From positions 1 through 8,096 of the forward strand of contig DNNV01000356.1 of assembly GCA_003497505.1 (NCBI GenBank): DNA of 8,096 nucleotides. Direction: 5' to 3'. Each line of letters opens with the position of its first letter. Position 1 is the stretch's first letter. A program made the position numbers and the translations under genes. This DNA comes from Clostridiales bacterium (GTDB lineage: Bacteria; Bacillota; Clostridia; Tissierellales; Sedimentibacteraceae). Below are positions 1 to 5,539 of the stretch, one piece after another. The notes beneath the pieces were generated by a model. The model did no database searches. It saw nothing but the letters and a program-made list of their open reading frames with translations, and was not told where the DNA came from.

Positions 1-1437
1 CTCACATCCATGTTTGAGGAAGCAAGCAGGGATTTTTACGGTTACTACATGCTCGTAGGTGCCGATGGAACAATTTTATCAGACCCAAGCAACAAAGAAA
101 ATAATTTCAAGAATATTTCTGAGGCATACGACTCACAATTTGCGACTGCTGTAACTTCAAATGCAGATTTTGAAAAAGTAAAGATTGACGGTAAGAACTA
201 TTTGATAAAAAGTATTTCTTCCGAAAATACAGGCTGGAACTATGTTTCTGTAGTAGATGAGTACGCAGTGAGCGCGGTTGTGAGAAGCACAGGAAAATTT
301 GTTTATTTATCAATGGCGGTAATCTTCGTAGCTGCGGGCGCATTTGCATTGCTGATAAGCAATAGTATCGCCAAGCCTATAAAGGCAGTGGTGAAATCAG
401 CCAATGAAGTTGCCAACGGGGATTTCAACGTAAGAATTGATGCAAAAGCAACAGGTGAAATAGGACTTTTAATAGATTCGTTCAAGATGATCGGAAAAAC
501 CCTTTTAACATATAAGTCCTATATTGAAGAGATATCCCATATACTCAATCAAATAGCTGAAGGCAATATGAATTTCCAGCTTGAATCGGACTATATGGGG
601 GAATTCAGCAAAATTAAGGATGCGCTTCTGAATATTTCAAGGACGCTTACTATAACACTTACAGAAATAAAGGTGGCGTCGGACCAGATAGCAAGCGGTT
701 CCGACCAGGTTGCGGCAGGTGCCCAGGCTCTCAGCCAAGGAGCAACGGAGCAGGCTTCTTCCATTCAGGAGCTGTCCGCGACAATACAGGATATTTCATC
801 ACAGATTGATGATAATGCCAAGACGGCGCAAAACGCCAATATACTGTCAAACCAGGCTGGAGAAGGTGTTATTGAAGCCAATTCCGACATGCAGCAGCTT
901 ATGAAGGCCATGCAGGAAATAAACGACAAATCAAATGAAATAAGCAATATTATAAAAACTATAGACAATATTGCATTCCAGACAAACATTCTTGCACTTA
1001 ATGCAGCCGTTGAAGCAGCAAGGGCAGGAAGTGCAGGCAAGGGCTTCGCCGTTGTTGCGGATGAGGTCAGAAATCTTGCACAAAAATCAGCGGAAGCAGC
1101 AAAGGACACAACGTTGCTTATCAGTGATACCGTGCAGGCTGTGAACAAGGGAACTCAGATAGCTGAAAAAACTGCCGCATCTCTGAATTCGGTTGTTAGC
1201 AAAACTGAGGATCTTACAAAACTTATAGAAAGCATAGCTCAAGCCAGCGTTCATCAGGCAGAGGGCTCCAACCAGATTGCAATCGGAATAGAGCAGATAT
1301 CGGGAGTTGTTCAGACAAATTCCGCAACGTCTGAAGAAAGTGCCGCCGCAAGTGAAGAACTTTCAAGCCAGGCTGTATTGCTCAATGAGCTAGTAAACAA
1401 ATTTCATTTAAGCGAGGATGCCGCACAGGAAGCATAA
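1..1437 (+). CDS. Methyl-accepting chemotaxis protein, C-terminal part (5' end outside window)
   Basis: Transmembrane chemoreceptor that passes ligand binding outside the cell to the CheA/CheW array. The frame is open to base 1, and the first Met (base 10) falls inside the sensor domain, so the true start is upstream. Counting from that Met: residues 1-95 look like the membrane-proximal end of a Cache sensor ([11 protein letters not shown], then [11 protein letters not shown]). Residues 97-117 form a membrane helix, 118-170 a HAMP domain ([19 protein letters not shown]), 174-222 a second HAMP-like segment ([20 protein letters not shown]), and 230-460 the coiled-coil signalling domain. The highly conserved hairpin tip is at 314-354 ([20 protein letters not shown], then [15 protein letters not shown]). 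Likely methylation regions are [13 protein letters not shown] near 246-258 and [15 protein letters not shown] near 438-452. It ends a few residues after the coiled coil (SEDAAQEA) without a CheR-tethering pentapeptide. The ligand cannot be inferred. Confidence 0.95.
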   Translation, partial: LTSMFEEASRDFYGYYMLVGADGTILSDPSNKENNFKNISEAYDSQFATAVTSNADFEKVKIDGKNYLIKSISSENTGWNYVSVVDEYAVSAVVRSTGKFVYLSMAVIFVAAGAFALLISNSIAKPIKAVVKSANEVANGDFNVRIDAKATGEIGLLIDSFKMIGKTLLTYKSYIEEISHILNQIAEGNMNFQLESDYMGEFSKIKDALLNISRTLTITLTEIKVASDQIASGSDQVAAGAQALSQGATEQASSIQELSATIQDISSQIDDNAKTAQNANILSNQAGEGVIEANSDMQQLMKAMQEINDKSNEISNIIKTIDNIAFQTNILALNAAVEAARAGSAGKGFAVVADEVRNLAQKSAEAAKDTTLLISDTVQAVNKGTQIAEKTAASLNSVVSKTEDLTKLIESIAQASVHQAEGSNQIAIGIEQISGVVQTNSATSEESAAASEELSSQAVLLNELVNKFHLSEDAAQEA

Positions 1438-1440
1438 TAA

Positions 1441-1490
1441 CAATAAAACAGCCCACAGGCAATTTTCATTGTCAGTGGGCTATTTTTATA
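1441..1490. terminator. Bidirectional rho-independent terminator between convergent genes
   Basis: The stem runs from 1450 to 1481: AGCCCAC pairs with GTGGGCT (7 bp), then an A/A mismatch, then GGCAAT pairs with ATTGTC (6 bp, one G-T), closing a TTTC loop. On the + strand it is followed by ATTTTTATA, ending the chemoreceptor transcript. On the - strand it is followed by GTTTTATTG, ending the protease transcript. It lies 12 nt after the receptor stop and about 18 nt after the protease stop. Confidence 0.9.
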
Positions 1491-1499
1491 TGGAGTTTT

Positions 1500-3977
1500 C
1501 TATTCTTCTGCTTCTTCCAACACCTTATTGAATTCCTTCAATTTTTGATTTGCCAGATAGAATATTGTATTTTCAGGGTATTCGCCGTAAATGTCAGGTT
1601 CTCCTGCAGGCAGTCCTGTCAAAAGCTCTATTCCTTCTTCTATCTTCTTGACTGAATAAATATGAAATTTGCTATTTTTAACAGCTTCTATAACTTCGTC
1701 CTTGAGCATGAGGTTATCCACGTTGCTTTCTGGTATTATTACTCCCTGCTGTCCCGTAAGTCCTTTAAGCGTACATATATCAAAGAATCCCTCTATTTTT
1801 TCATTCACTCCGCCTATGGGCTGTATTTCCCCCATCTGATTCACAGAGCCTGTCACAGCCAGACTTTGTCTCACCGGTACCCCTGAGAGACTTGACAAAA
1901 TTGCATACAGCTCCGTACTTGAAGCACTGTCACCTTCAACTCCGCCGTAAAGCTGCTCAAATGTTATCTGTGCCGTAAGCGCCAAAGGTTTTTCCTGTGC
2001 AAACTTTCCTCCCAGATAGCCGTTAAGGGTTAAAACTCCCTTGGAATGTATATTGCCGCTCATATCGGTTTCTCTTTCGATGTTGATTATCCCGTCACTT
2101 CCCGAATATGTGCGTGCGGTTATTCTTGATGGGAGACCAAAGGAGTATCCTGATGAACTCATTACAGACAATCCGTTAACCTGCCCCACTACTTCTCCTT
2201 CTGTGTCTATCAGAACCTTTTTGTGCAATATCTGCTGCTGCATTTTTTCCTCAATCATATTGGAGCGGTACTTCTTGTTTTTAATGGCCATTTCCACATG
2301 GACTGCATCAACAAATTCAGAACGGAATGCTCCTGATTCAGCAAGAGCAGACGCCTCATAAATAATTTCACTGACAACATTAAACCTTGTTGACAACCTA
2401 TCCTGACCGTCCGCCAGCCTTGAACCGAACTCTATGACTCTTGCCATGGCAGAGCAGTTCAGATGCTTCAGATTTTCTCTTTCACACATTGAGCCTATGA
2501 AGGAAACGTAGTGCTGTATATTTTCAGGAGTTCTTTCCATTTCAACATCAAAATCCACGTTTACTTTAAACAGCTTTTTAAAATCCTCATCCATAGAAAG
2601 AAGGCTGTAGTAGTAATGGCTGCCCACCAATATAACCTTGACATTTAGAGGTATAGGCTGAGGCTTCAGTGTAACCGTAGGTATGAATCGGCTCTGCTCT
2701 CCTATATTTTCCACAACTGCCTGCTTGTATTTCAAAGCTTTTTTCAAAGCCTCCCATGCATATGGGTCCATCACAAGGTCCTTTGCCTGAAGTATAAGAT
2801 ATCCTCCGTTTGCCCTGTGAATTGCGCCGGCCTTTATCATTGTGAAATCTGTCATGGTGGTCATCATTTGAGTTTTATATTCTATTTTTCCGAAAAGATT
2901 GTAGTAATACGGATTGCTTTCCGCAACCACAGGTGCTCCTTCGGTGTCCTCGTTATTTATAAAGAGATTCACCTTATACCTGGTAAATGGATTTTTACTG
3001 TCTTTAGTCTCAGCCAGCCTAGTTTCATGCAGGCTTTCATCCTCTTCTTCCTCCTGCCTGTCTTCATCACCTATGTCAACGGCATATTCATTCTTCAAAA
3101 CTCTCGCACTGCTGAATATATTGTGATTTTCAGCAGCATCCTTCAGTACCTTATCAAGGTAATTCGAAATTTCTTCTATATCTCTGTATTTATCCTTTAA
3201 CTGAAGGACAAGTGGTTCAGCAGCGTTTAATGCCGTCTGCTTTTCTAAATCAACGGCCTGCTCTTCTGCGATTTTTTGAACGGTCTGTCCGTCTCGTATT
3301 TTTTCATCTATTTCAAGGGTTATTTTTGTTCTTTTAGACTCTATTTCTTCACGCACATCAACGGAAAGCTCATTGTATTCCTCCGGGGTTATAAGGCGAT
3401 TTTCCTTTAAAGGAATAAGGAGAATCCTCTGTCCCGATTGTTGTATGCCGAAACCAGCATCAGTTGCAATCTTTTCTATTTCCCTCAGCAATGATGCCAT
3501 TTTTTCATTTGTTTTTCTGACAATGATGTCCTTTTTCTGTTGGAAATTGCTGCCTTCAAAGGCCTTTGGTATATATACGGTCAGGTTTGCAATGAGTTTA
3601 TCCATATCCTTCTGAAATACCTTTCCTTTACCGGGAGGCAGAAATATGGCAAGCGGTTTATCCCATTCGCTGAAGTTATTTATATAGCACCAGTCATGAG
3701 GAACTTCTCCATTTTTCGCAATTTTTAAAACAACTGTCTGGGTGTAGGTGCTTTTACCCGTTCCCTGAGGCCCTAAAACAAATATATTGTATCCCGGTGC
3801 TCTCATTGACAGACCGAACTCCATGGATCTTACCGCCCTGTCCTGACCTATTACACCATCAAGCACGCTGCCATCCTTTGACGTACTGCAAAATTTCAGT
3901 TCCTTTTCTATACTGCAGGTTTTTTTCAATTGATCAACAGTCAATCTGTATTTATTTGCATTGCTGTGATTATCCAT
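1500..3977 (-). CDS. ATP-dependent Lon-family (LonB-like) protease, soluble type
   Basis: Single-chain AAA+ serine protease expected to unfold and degrade cytoplasmic proteins. Residues 69-77 are the Walker A motif (GPQGTGKST). Residues 140-330 form a long charged, partly coiled-coil insert with a very acidic stretch near 303-315. Residues 385-402 (HRANGGYLILQAKDL) match the region where this family carries its Walker B-like strand, and LSTRF near 529-532 looks like a sensor/arginine motif. The C-terminal half is a Lon protease domain with catalytic Ser684 in EGDSASS and Lys727 in GGVNEKIEG, a spacing of 43 residues as in other Lon enzymes. The EGDSAS form of the Ser motif is the LonB type, but unlike archaeal LonB I see no membrane helices. 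At 825 residues it fits the Lon-like proteins of Clostridia (Pfam AAA_32 plus Lon_C). The start is fixed by AAAGGAGG 5 nt upstream. It is monocistronic, divergent from the toxin locus and convergent with the receptor. Confidence 0.93.
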   Translation of the reverse strand: MDNHSNANKYRLTVDQLKKTCSIEKELKFCSTSKDGSVLDGVIGQDRAVRSMEFGLSMRAPGYNIFVLGPQGTGKSTYTQTVVLKIAKNGEVPHDWCYINNFSEWDKPLAIFLPPGKGKVFQKDMDKLIANLTVYIPKAFEGSNFQQKKDIIVRKTNEKMASLLREIEKIATDAGFGIQQSGQRILLIPLKENRLITPEEYNELSVDVREEIESKRTKITLEIDEKIRDGQTVQKIAEEQAVDLEKQTALNAAEPLVLQLKDKYRDIEEISNYLDKVLKDAAENHNIFSSARVLKNEYAVDIGDEDRQEEEEDESLHETRLAETKDSKNPFTRYKVNLFINNEDTEGAPVVAESNPYYYNLFGKIEYKTQMMTTMTDFTMIKAGAIHRANGGYLILQAKDLVMDPYAWEALKKALKYKQAVVENIGEQSRFIPTVTLKPQPIPLNVKVILVGSHYYYSLLSMDEDFKKLFKVNVDFDVEMERTPENIQHYVSFIGSMCERENLKHLNCSAMARVIEFGSRLADGQDRLSTRFNVVSEIIYEASALAESGAFRSEFVDAVHVEMAIKNKKYRSNMIEEKMQQQILHKKVLIDTEGEVVGQVNGLSVMSSSGYSFGLPSRITARTYSGSDGIINIERETDMSGNIHSKGVLTLNGYLGGKFAQEKPLALTAQITFEQLYGGVEGDSASSTELYAILSSLSGVPVRQSLAVTGSVNQMGEIQPIGGVNEKIEGFFDICTLKGLTGQQGVIIPESNVDNLMLKDEVIEAVKNSKFHIYSVKKIEEGIELLTGLPAGEPDIYGEYPENTIFYLANQKLKEFNKVLEEAEE

Positions 3978-3982
3978 TTCGT

Positions 3983-3990
3983 CCTCCTTT
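3983..3990 (-). promoter_or_regulatory. Ribosome binding site of the Lon-like protease
   Basis: AAAGGAGG on the minus strand lies 5 nt before the ATG at 3977. It is a near-perfect anti-16S match and fixes the start of the protease gene. Confidence 0.85.
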
Positions 3991-4034
3991 ACTTCATAGC
4001 ATATTTTAAATATACCCGTGGAATGTGAGGATAA

Positions 4035-4065
4035 ACTATAAAATTTTTAATAAATACTATTTCAA
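4035..4065 (-). promoter_or_regulatory. Possible sigma-A promoter of the Lon-like protease
   Basis: On the minus strand TTGAAA (4060-4065) is followed by TATAGT (4035-4040) with a 19-nt spacer, longer than the ideal 17. Transcription would start near 4028, giving a leader of about 50 nt. The assignment is weak because the whole area is A/T-rich. I saw no CtsR or HrcA-type operator. Confidence 0.3.
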
Positions 4066-4088
4066 AATTATATAAAATATGGTAATAT
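4060..4088 (+). promoter_or_regulatory. Candidate promoter of the small toxin gene (extended -10)
   Basis: TGGTAATAT ends at 4088 and reads as an extended -10 (TG-n-TAATAT, hexamer 4083-4088). A poor -35, TTTCAA, sits at 4060-4065 with a 17-nt spacer. Transcription would begin near 4095, placing the AAATAGGTAG repeat arm right at the 5' end of the mRNA and giving a leader of about 57 nt. The same TTTCAA/TTGAAA block is the candidate -35 of the divergent protease promoter. Confidence 0.45.
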
Positions 4089-4123
4089 AAGTATGTAAAT
4101 AGGTAGTAGCAGGGTATGGCTGA

Positions 4124-4144
4124 CACTCTCCAAAAGGGGAGGTG
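4124..4144 (+). promoter_or_regulatory. Leader hairpin burying the toxin Shine-Dalgarno
   Basis: CTCTCC (4126-4131) pairs with GGGGAG (4136-4141) across an AAAA loop: 6 bp with one T-G pair. An alternative extends the stem with CAC/GTG (4124-4126 with 4142-4144) and a bulged G. Either form sequesters most of the Shine-Dalgarno. This fits the low translation of free type I toxin mRNAs, but the fold has not been computed. Confidence 0.65.
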
Positions 4145-4146
4145 AT
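4138..4146 (+). promoter_or_regulatory. Unusually extended Shine-Dalgarno of the toxin gene
   Basis: GGAGGTGAT is a 9-base perfect complement to the 3' end of 16S rRNA. Its GGAGG core ends 9 nt before the ATG at 4152. Such over-long sites are typical of Gram-positive type I toxin mRNAs, where mRNA structure rather than a weak site keeps translation low. An ATG inside it (4145) is only 2 nt from GGAGG and so an unlikely start. Confidence 0.85.
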
Positions 4147-4151
4147 GCCTG

Positions 4152-4238
4152 ATGTTATCGGTATATGAAACTTTAACACTAATGATTGCTTTCGCAACAT
4201 TGGTTACGTTAATCATAAAAGATAGCAAAAAAAAGTAA
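4152..4238 (+). CDS. Small hydrophobic type I toxin, TxpA/BsrE/BsrG (holin-like toxin) family, 28 aa
   Basis: Twenty-eight codons, ATG to TAA, too short for most gene callers. The peptide begins MLSVYETLTLMIAFATL, continues through a hydrophobic stretch to about residue 22 (LVTLII) and ends KDSKKK. From memory of the family, the pattern VYE-x-L-xx-MI-x-F-xx-L matches B. subtilis TxpA, BsrG and BsrE (Pfam Hol_Tox), and BsrG likewise ends in Lys residues. Such peptides insert in or act at the membrane and harm growth when overproduced. Support from context: an extended Shine-Dalgarno in a hairpin, an antisense terminator overlapping the last codons, and inverted repeats around the gene. It is shorter than TxpA (59 aa) and close to BsrE (30 aa). 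Toxicity in this organism is inferred. The alternative is a decayed or non-toxic homologue, but nothing looks broken. Confidence 0.83.
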   Translation: MLSVYETLTLMIAFATLVTLIIKDSKKK

Positions 4239-4264
4239 TTACTCTGCGCAACCAGAGTAATTAC
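4227..4264 (-). terminator. Strong terminator of the antisense (antitoxin) RNA
   Basis: GTAATTACTCTG (4235-4246) and CAGAGTAATTAC (4253-4264) form a perfect 12-bp stem with a 6-nt loop. On the minus strand the stem is followed at once by eight T's (complement of 4227-4234). On the + strand it is followed by AAGTAACC, so it does not end the toxin mRNA. The stem contains the toxin TAA, and the U-tract is the complement of the Lys codons. It could also end read-through from the exporter operon. Confidence 0.88.
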
Positions 4265-4320
4265 AAGTAACCAACTTGTTTTGAAAATGGTCAGCCATAT
4301 TTGGCCTACCTATTTATATC
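4263..4320 (+). terminator. Weak candidate 3' hairpins of the toxin mRNA
   Basis: Two modest structures lie here. ACAAGT (4263-4268) pairs with ACTTGT (4274-4279), followed by TTTG. GCCA (4294-4297) pairs with TGGC (4302-4305), flanked by GGT/ACC (4289-4291 with 4308-4310), followed by TATTTATATC. Neither is a convincing terminator alone. The second overlaps the right inverted-repeat arm, so local and end-to-end folds would compete. Confidence 0.35.
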
Positions 4321-4339
4321 TTATGTAAATAATAACATA

Positions 4340-4345
4340 ATTATA
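4340..4345 (-). promoter_or_regulatory. Candidate -10 element for the antisense RNA
   Basis: A perfect TATAAT on the minus strand, which would start RNA near 4333 and include the whole right repeat arm. I find no good -35 at 16-18 nt, and A/T-rich DNA gives such matches by chance. Confidence 0.35.
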
Positions 4346-4369
4346 CAAATAAATCAATAGAAAATTTAT

Positions 4370-5539
4370 TTACTTATTTAATGCCTTCACACCAACGGTG
4401 AAATAAATCATTCCCATTAACAGCAGTATTCCGCTGGGCAGGACTGCCGCTTCAAAGCCCATACCGTTTGAGGCAATGGATTCTATTCCCTGCATTGCCC
4501 ACTTTTGTGGTGTCAGCTCCGCCAAAAATAGCAATATTCTGTTATTTACTATTTCCAGCGGCCACATGCATCCGCCAAGCATGGATGTGCTTGTTAATAT
4601 TATGGGTGCCATGGAACCCAACTGCCCCTGCGTCTTTATAAAGCCGGACATCATGAGTCCAAGGGATGTCACTGCAAAAACAAATGCTGCCGATACAAGC
4701 AAAACACCTGCCATGCTGCTTCCCCAGTCTATTTTAAGCAGGTACTTGCCGCACAATATAAGCAACCCCATCTGCACCGCACCCGTGAGATATGCAACAA
4801 TCATGCTTCCGCCGAGTATTGAGGTTTTAGAAACAGGTGATATGAGCATTCTTTCCCATGTTTTGTACTGCTTGTCGCTCAGTATAGTCCCTATTGCAAA
4901 AACCATTGTATACATAGAGAAAAAAAGAGTAAAACCTATCATTGAATGCTTCAACCCGTTATATCCTGATGCTGCGCCGGTTGCCGCCACAGTTGAAGTA
5001 ACAGAAATAGGATTTCTGAATTTCCATGATTCCATAAAATTGTTGTACGCTGATTCCCTTATTTCTTCTATATTTGCTTCATCTGTGGCAAAATGTATGA
5101 AATCAGCCGTGAGCCCTGCTACTTTTATTCCACCCGACATTTTAAGCACAATTCCCGATACAGTTTCCTGAAGAGACAGTATTAATACATCATCCTTAAC
5201 CTTCATAACTCCCAAGGATATTTCGTTGCCTGCTTCTATTCCCTCGTGAAATCCTTTGTGCACTATCAGTGCACCAAGCACCCTGCCTTCTTCCACTTCC
5301 TTCGATGCGCTTATTTTATCCGATTCGGTAAAATTGAAACTTTTGTTTTTTTCCAGCTCATCAATAAAATATTCGGAATAAAAGCTTTTATCCTCATCCA
5401 CTATTACAACAGAAGGCTTGTAGCTATCGAAGGACGCCCCGAATATTGCCGTGAAACCCAGAGCCATGGCTGTCATAAGCACAAAAACCATAACATCGTC
5501 CCTAAGCCTTAATACTCTTAGTTTTATTATGCTCAGCAT
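4370..5539 (-). CDS. ABC-2 type transporter permease (second half-transporter)
   Basis: A 389-residue inner-membrane subunit of an ABC exporter, with the layout of the ABC2_membrane_3 family. There is one N-terminal membrane helix (about 16-35), a large extracytoplasmic domain (about 36-198, with VVIVDEDKSFYSEYFIDELE at its start), then five more helices near 200-219, 243-265, 273-296, 309-327 and 366-384. KTWERMLISPVSK (226-238), between the second and third helices, is the expected site of the coupling helix that contacts the ATPase. The start overlaps the upstream permease by 38 nt, but it has its own AAGGAG 8 nt before the ATG, and the N-terminus (MLSIIKLRVLRLRDD) resembles that of its partner, so this Met is right. 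Translational coupling is likely. Substrate unknown. No obvious terminator follows it. Confidence 0.9.
   Translation of the reverse strand: MLSIIKLRVLRLRDDVMVFVLMTAMALGFTAIFGASFDSYKPSVVIVDEDKSFYSEYFIDELEKNKSFNFTESDKISASKEVEEGRVLGALIVHKGFHEGIEAGNEISLGVMKVKDDVLILSLQETVSGIVLKMSGGIKVAGLTADFIHFATDEANIEEIRESAYNNFMESWKFRNPISVTSTVAATGAASGYNGLKHSMIGFTLFFSMYTMVFAIGTILSDKQYKTWERMLISPVSKTSILGGSMIVAYLTGAVQMGLLILCGKYLLKIDWGSSMAGVLLVSAAFVFAVTSLGLMMSGFIKTQGQLGSMAPIILTSTSMLGGCMWPLEIVNNRILLFLAELTPQKWAMQGIESIASNGMGFEAAVLPSGILLLMGMIYFTVGVKALNK

Larger units (their letters stand above)
4087..4324. repeat. Imperfect inverted repeat bracketing the toxin gene (arms 4087-4124 and 4290-4324)
   Basis: The left arm reads ATAAG, T, ATGT, AAATAGGTAG, an 8-nt spacer, then TATGGCTGAC. 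The right arm is its reverse complement: GTCAGCCATA (4290-4299), a 6-nt spacer, CTACCTATTT (4306-4315), ATAT, CTTAT (4320-4324). That gives two perfect 10-bp blocks, a further 4 bp with one G-T, a bulge, and 5 bp more. In a + strand transcript starting near 4095 at least the two 10-bp blocks could pair, bringing the 5' and 3' ends together. End-to-end pairing of this kind is known in type I toxin mRNAs such as hok. Alternatively the arms could be the terminal repeats of a small mobile cassette, but I see no convincing target-site duplication. Confidence 0.75.
4227..4333 (-). ncRNA. Putative antisense antitoxin RNA (RatA/SR4-like role)
   Basis: A minus-strand RNA of roughly 80-110 nt is inferred from the strong factor-independent terminator at 4227-4264. 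It would cover the last toxin codons and the mRNA 3' region, the 3'-overlapping convergent layout of TxpA/RatA and BsrG/SR4. In those systems the RNA pairs with the toxin mRNA, triggers RNase III cleavage and in some cases blocks translation. The 3' end is well supported and the 5' end is not. One candidate start follows TATAAT at 4340-4345, the other TATAAA at 4313-4318, and neither has a good -35. The 5' portion (AAATAGGTAG to ATGGCTGAC) copies the start of the toxin mRNA because of the inverted repeat. Confidence 0.6.

Noticed and set aside
765..1148. 127-codon frame opposite the chemoreceptor signalling domain
   Set aside because: It overlaps the most conserved part of the receptor. Its Ala/Ser/Ile-rich translation is typical of the antisense of a coiled coil.
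2817..3200. 127-codon frame opposite the protease insert region
   Set aside because: Hydrophobic antisense shadow of the charged insert, with no start signals.
4145..4168. Seven-codon frame starting at the ATG inside the toxin Shine-Dalgarno
   Set aside because: Its ATG is only 2 nt from the GGAGG core, too close for initiation, and it is simply part of the GGAGGTGATG motif. A leader-peptide role cannot be fully excluded.
3989..4228. 79-codon minus-strand open frame in the gene gap
   Set aside because: It starts with TTG with no ribosome site, runs through the toxin leader and protease promoter region, and its predicted protein has no recognisable features.
4341..4372. A/T-only inverted repeat (AAATAAA/TTTATTT) after the second permease as a terminator
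   Set aside because: No G/C pairs, a long loop and no T-run after the stem, so it would be too weak.
4476..5171. 231-codon open frame opposite the second permease
   Set aside because: It is a mirror of the permease coding sequence with no ribosome site. The permease has membrane helices, a coupling motif and operon context.
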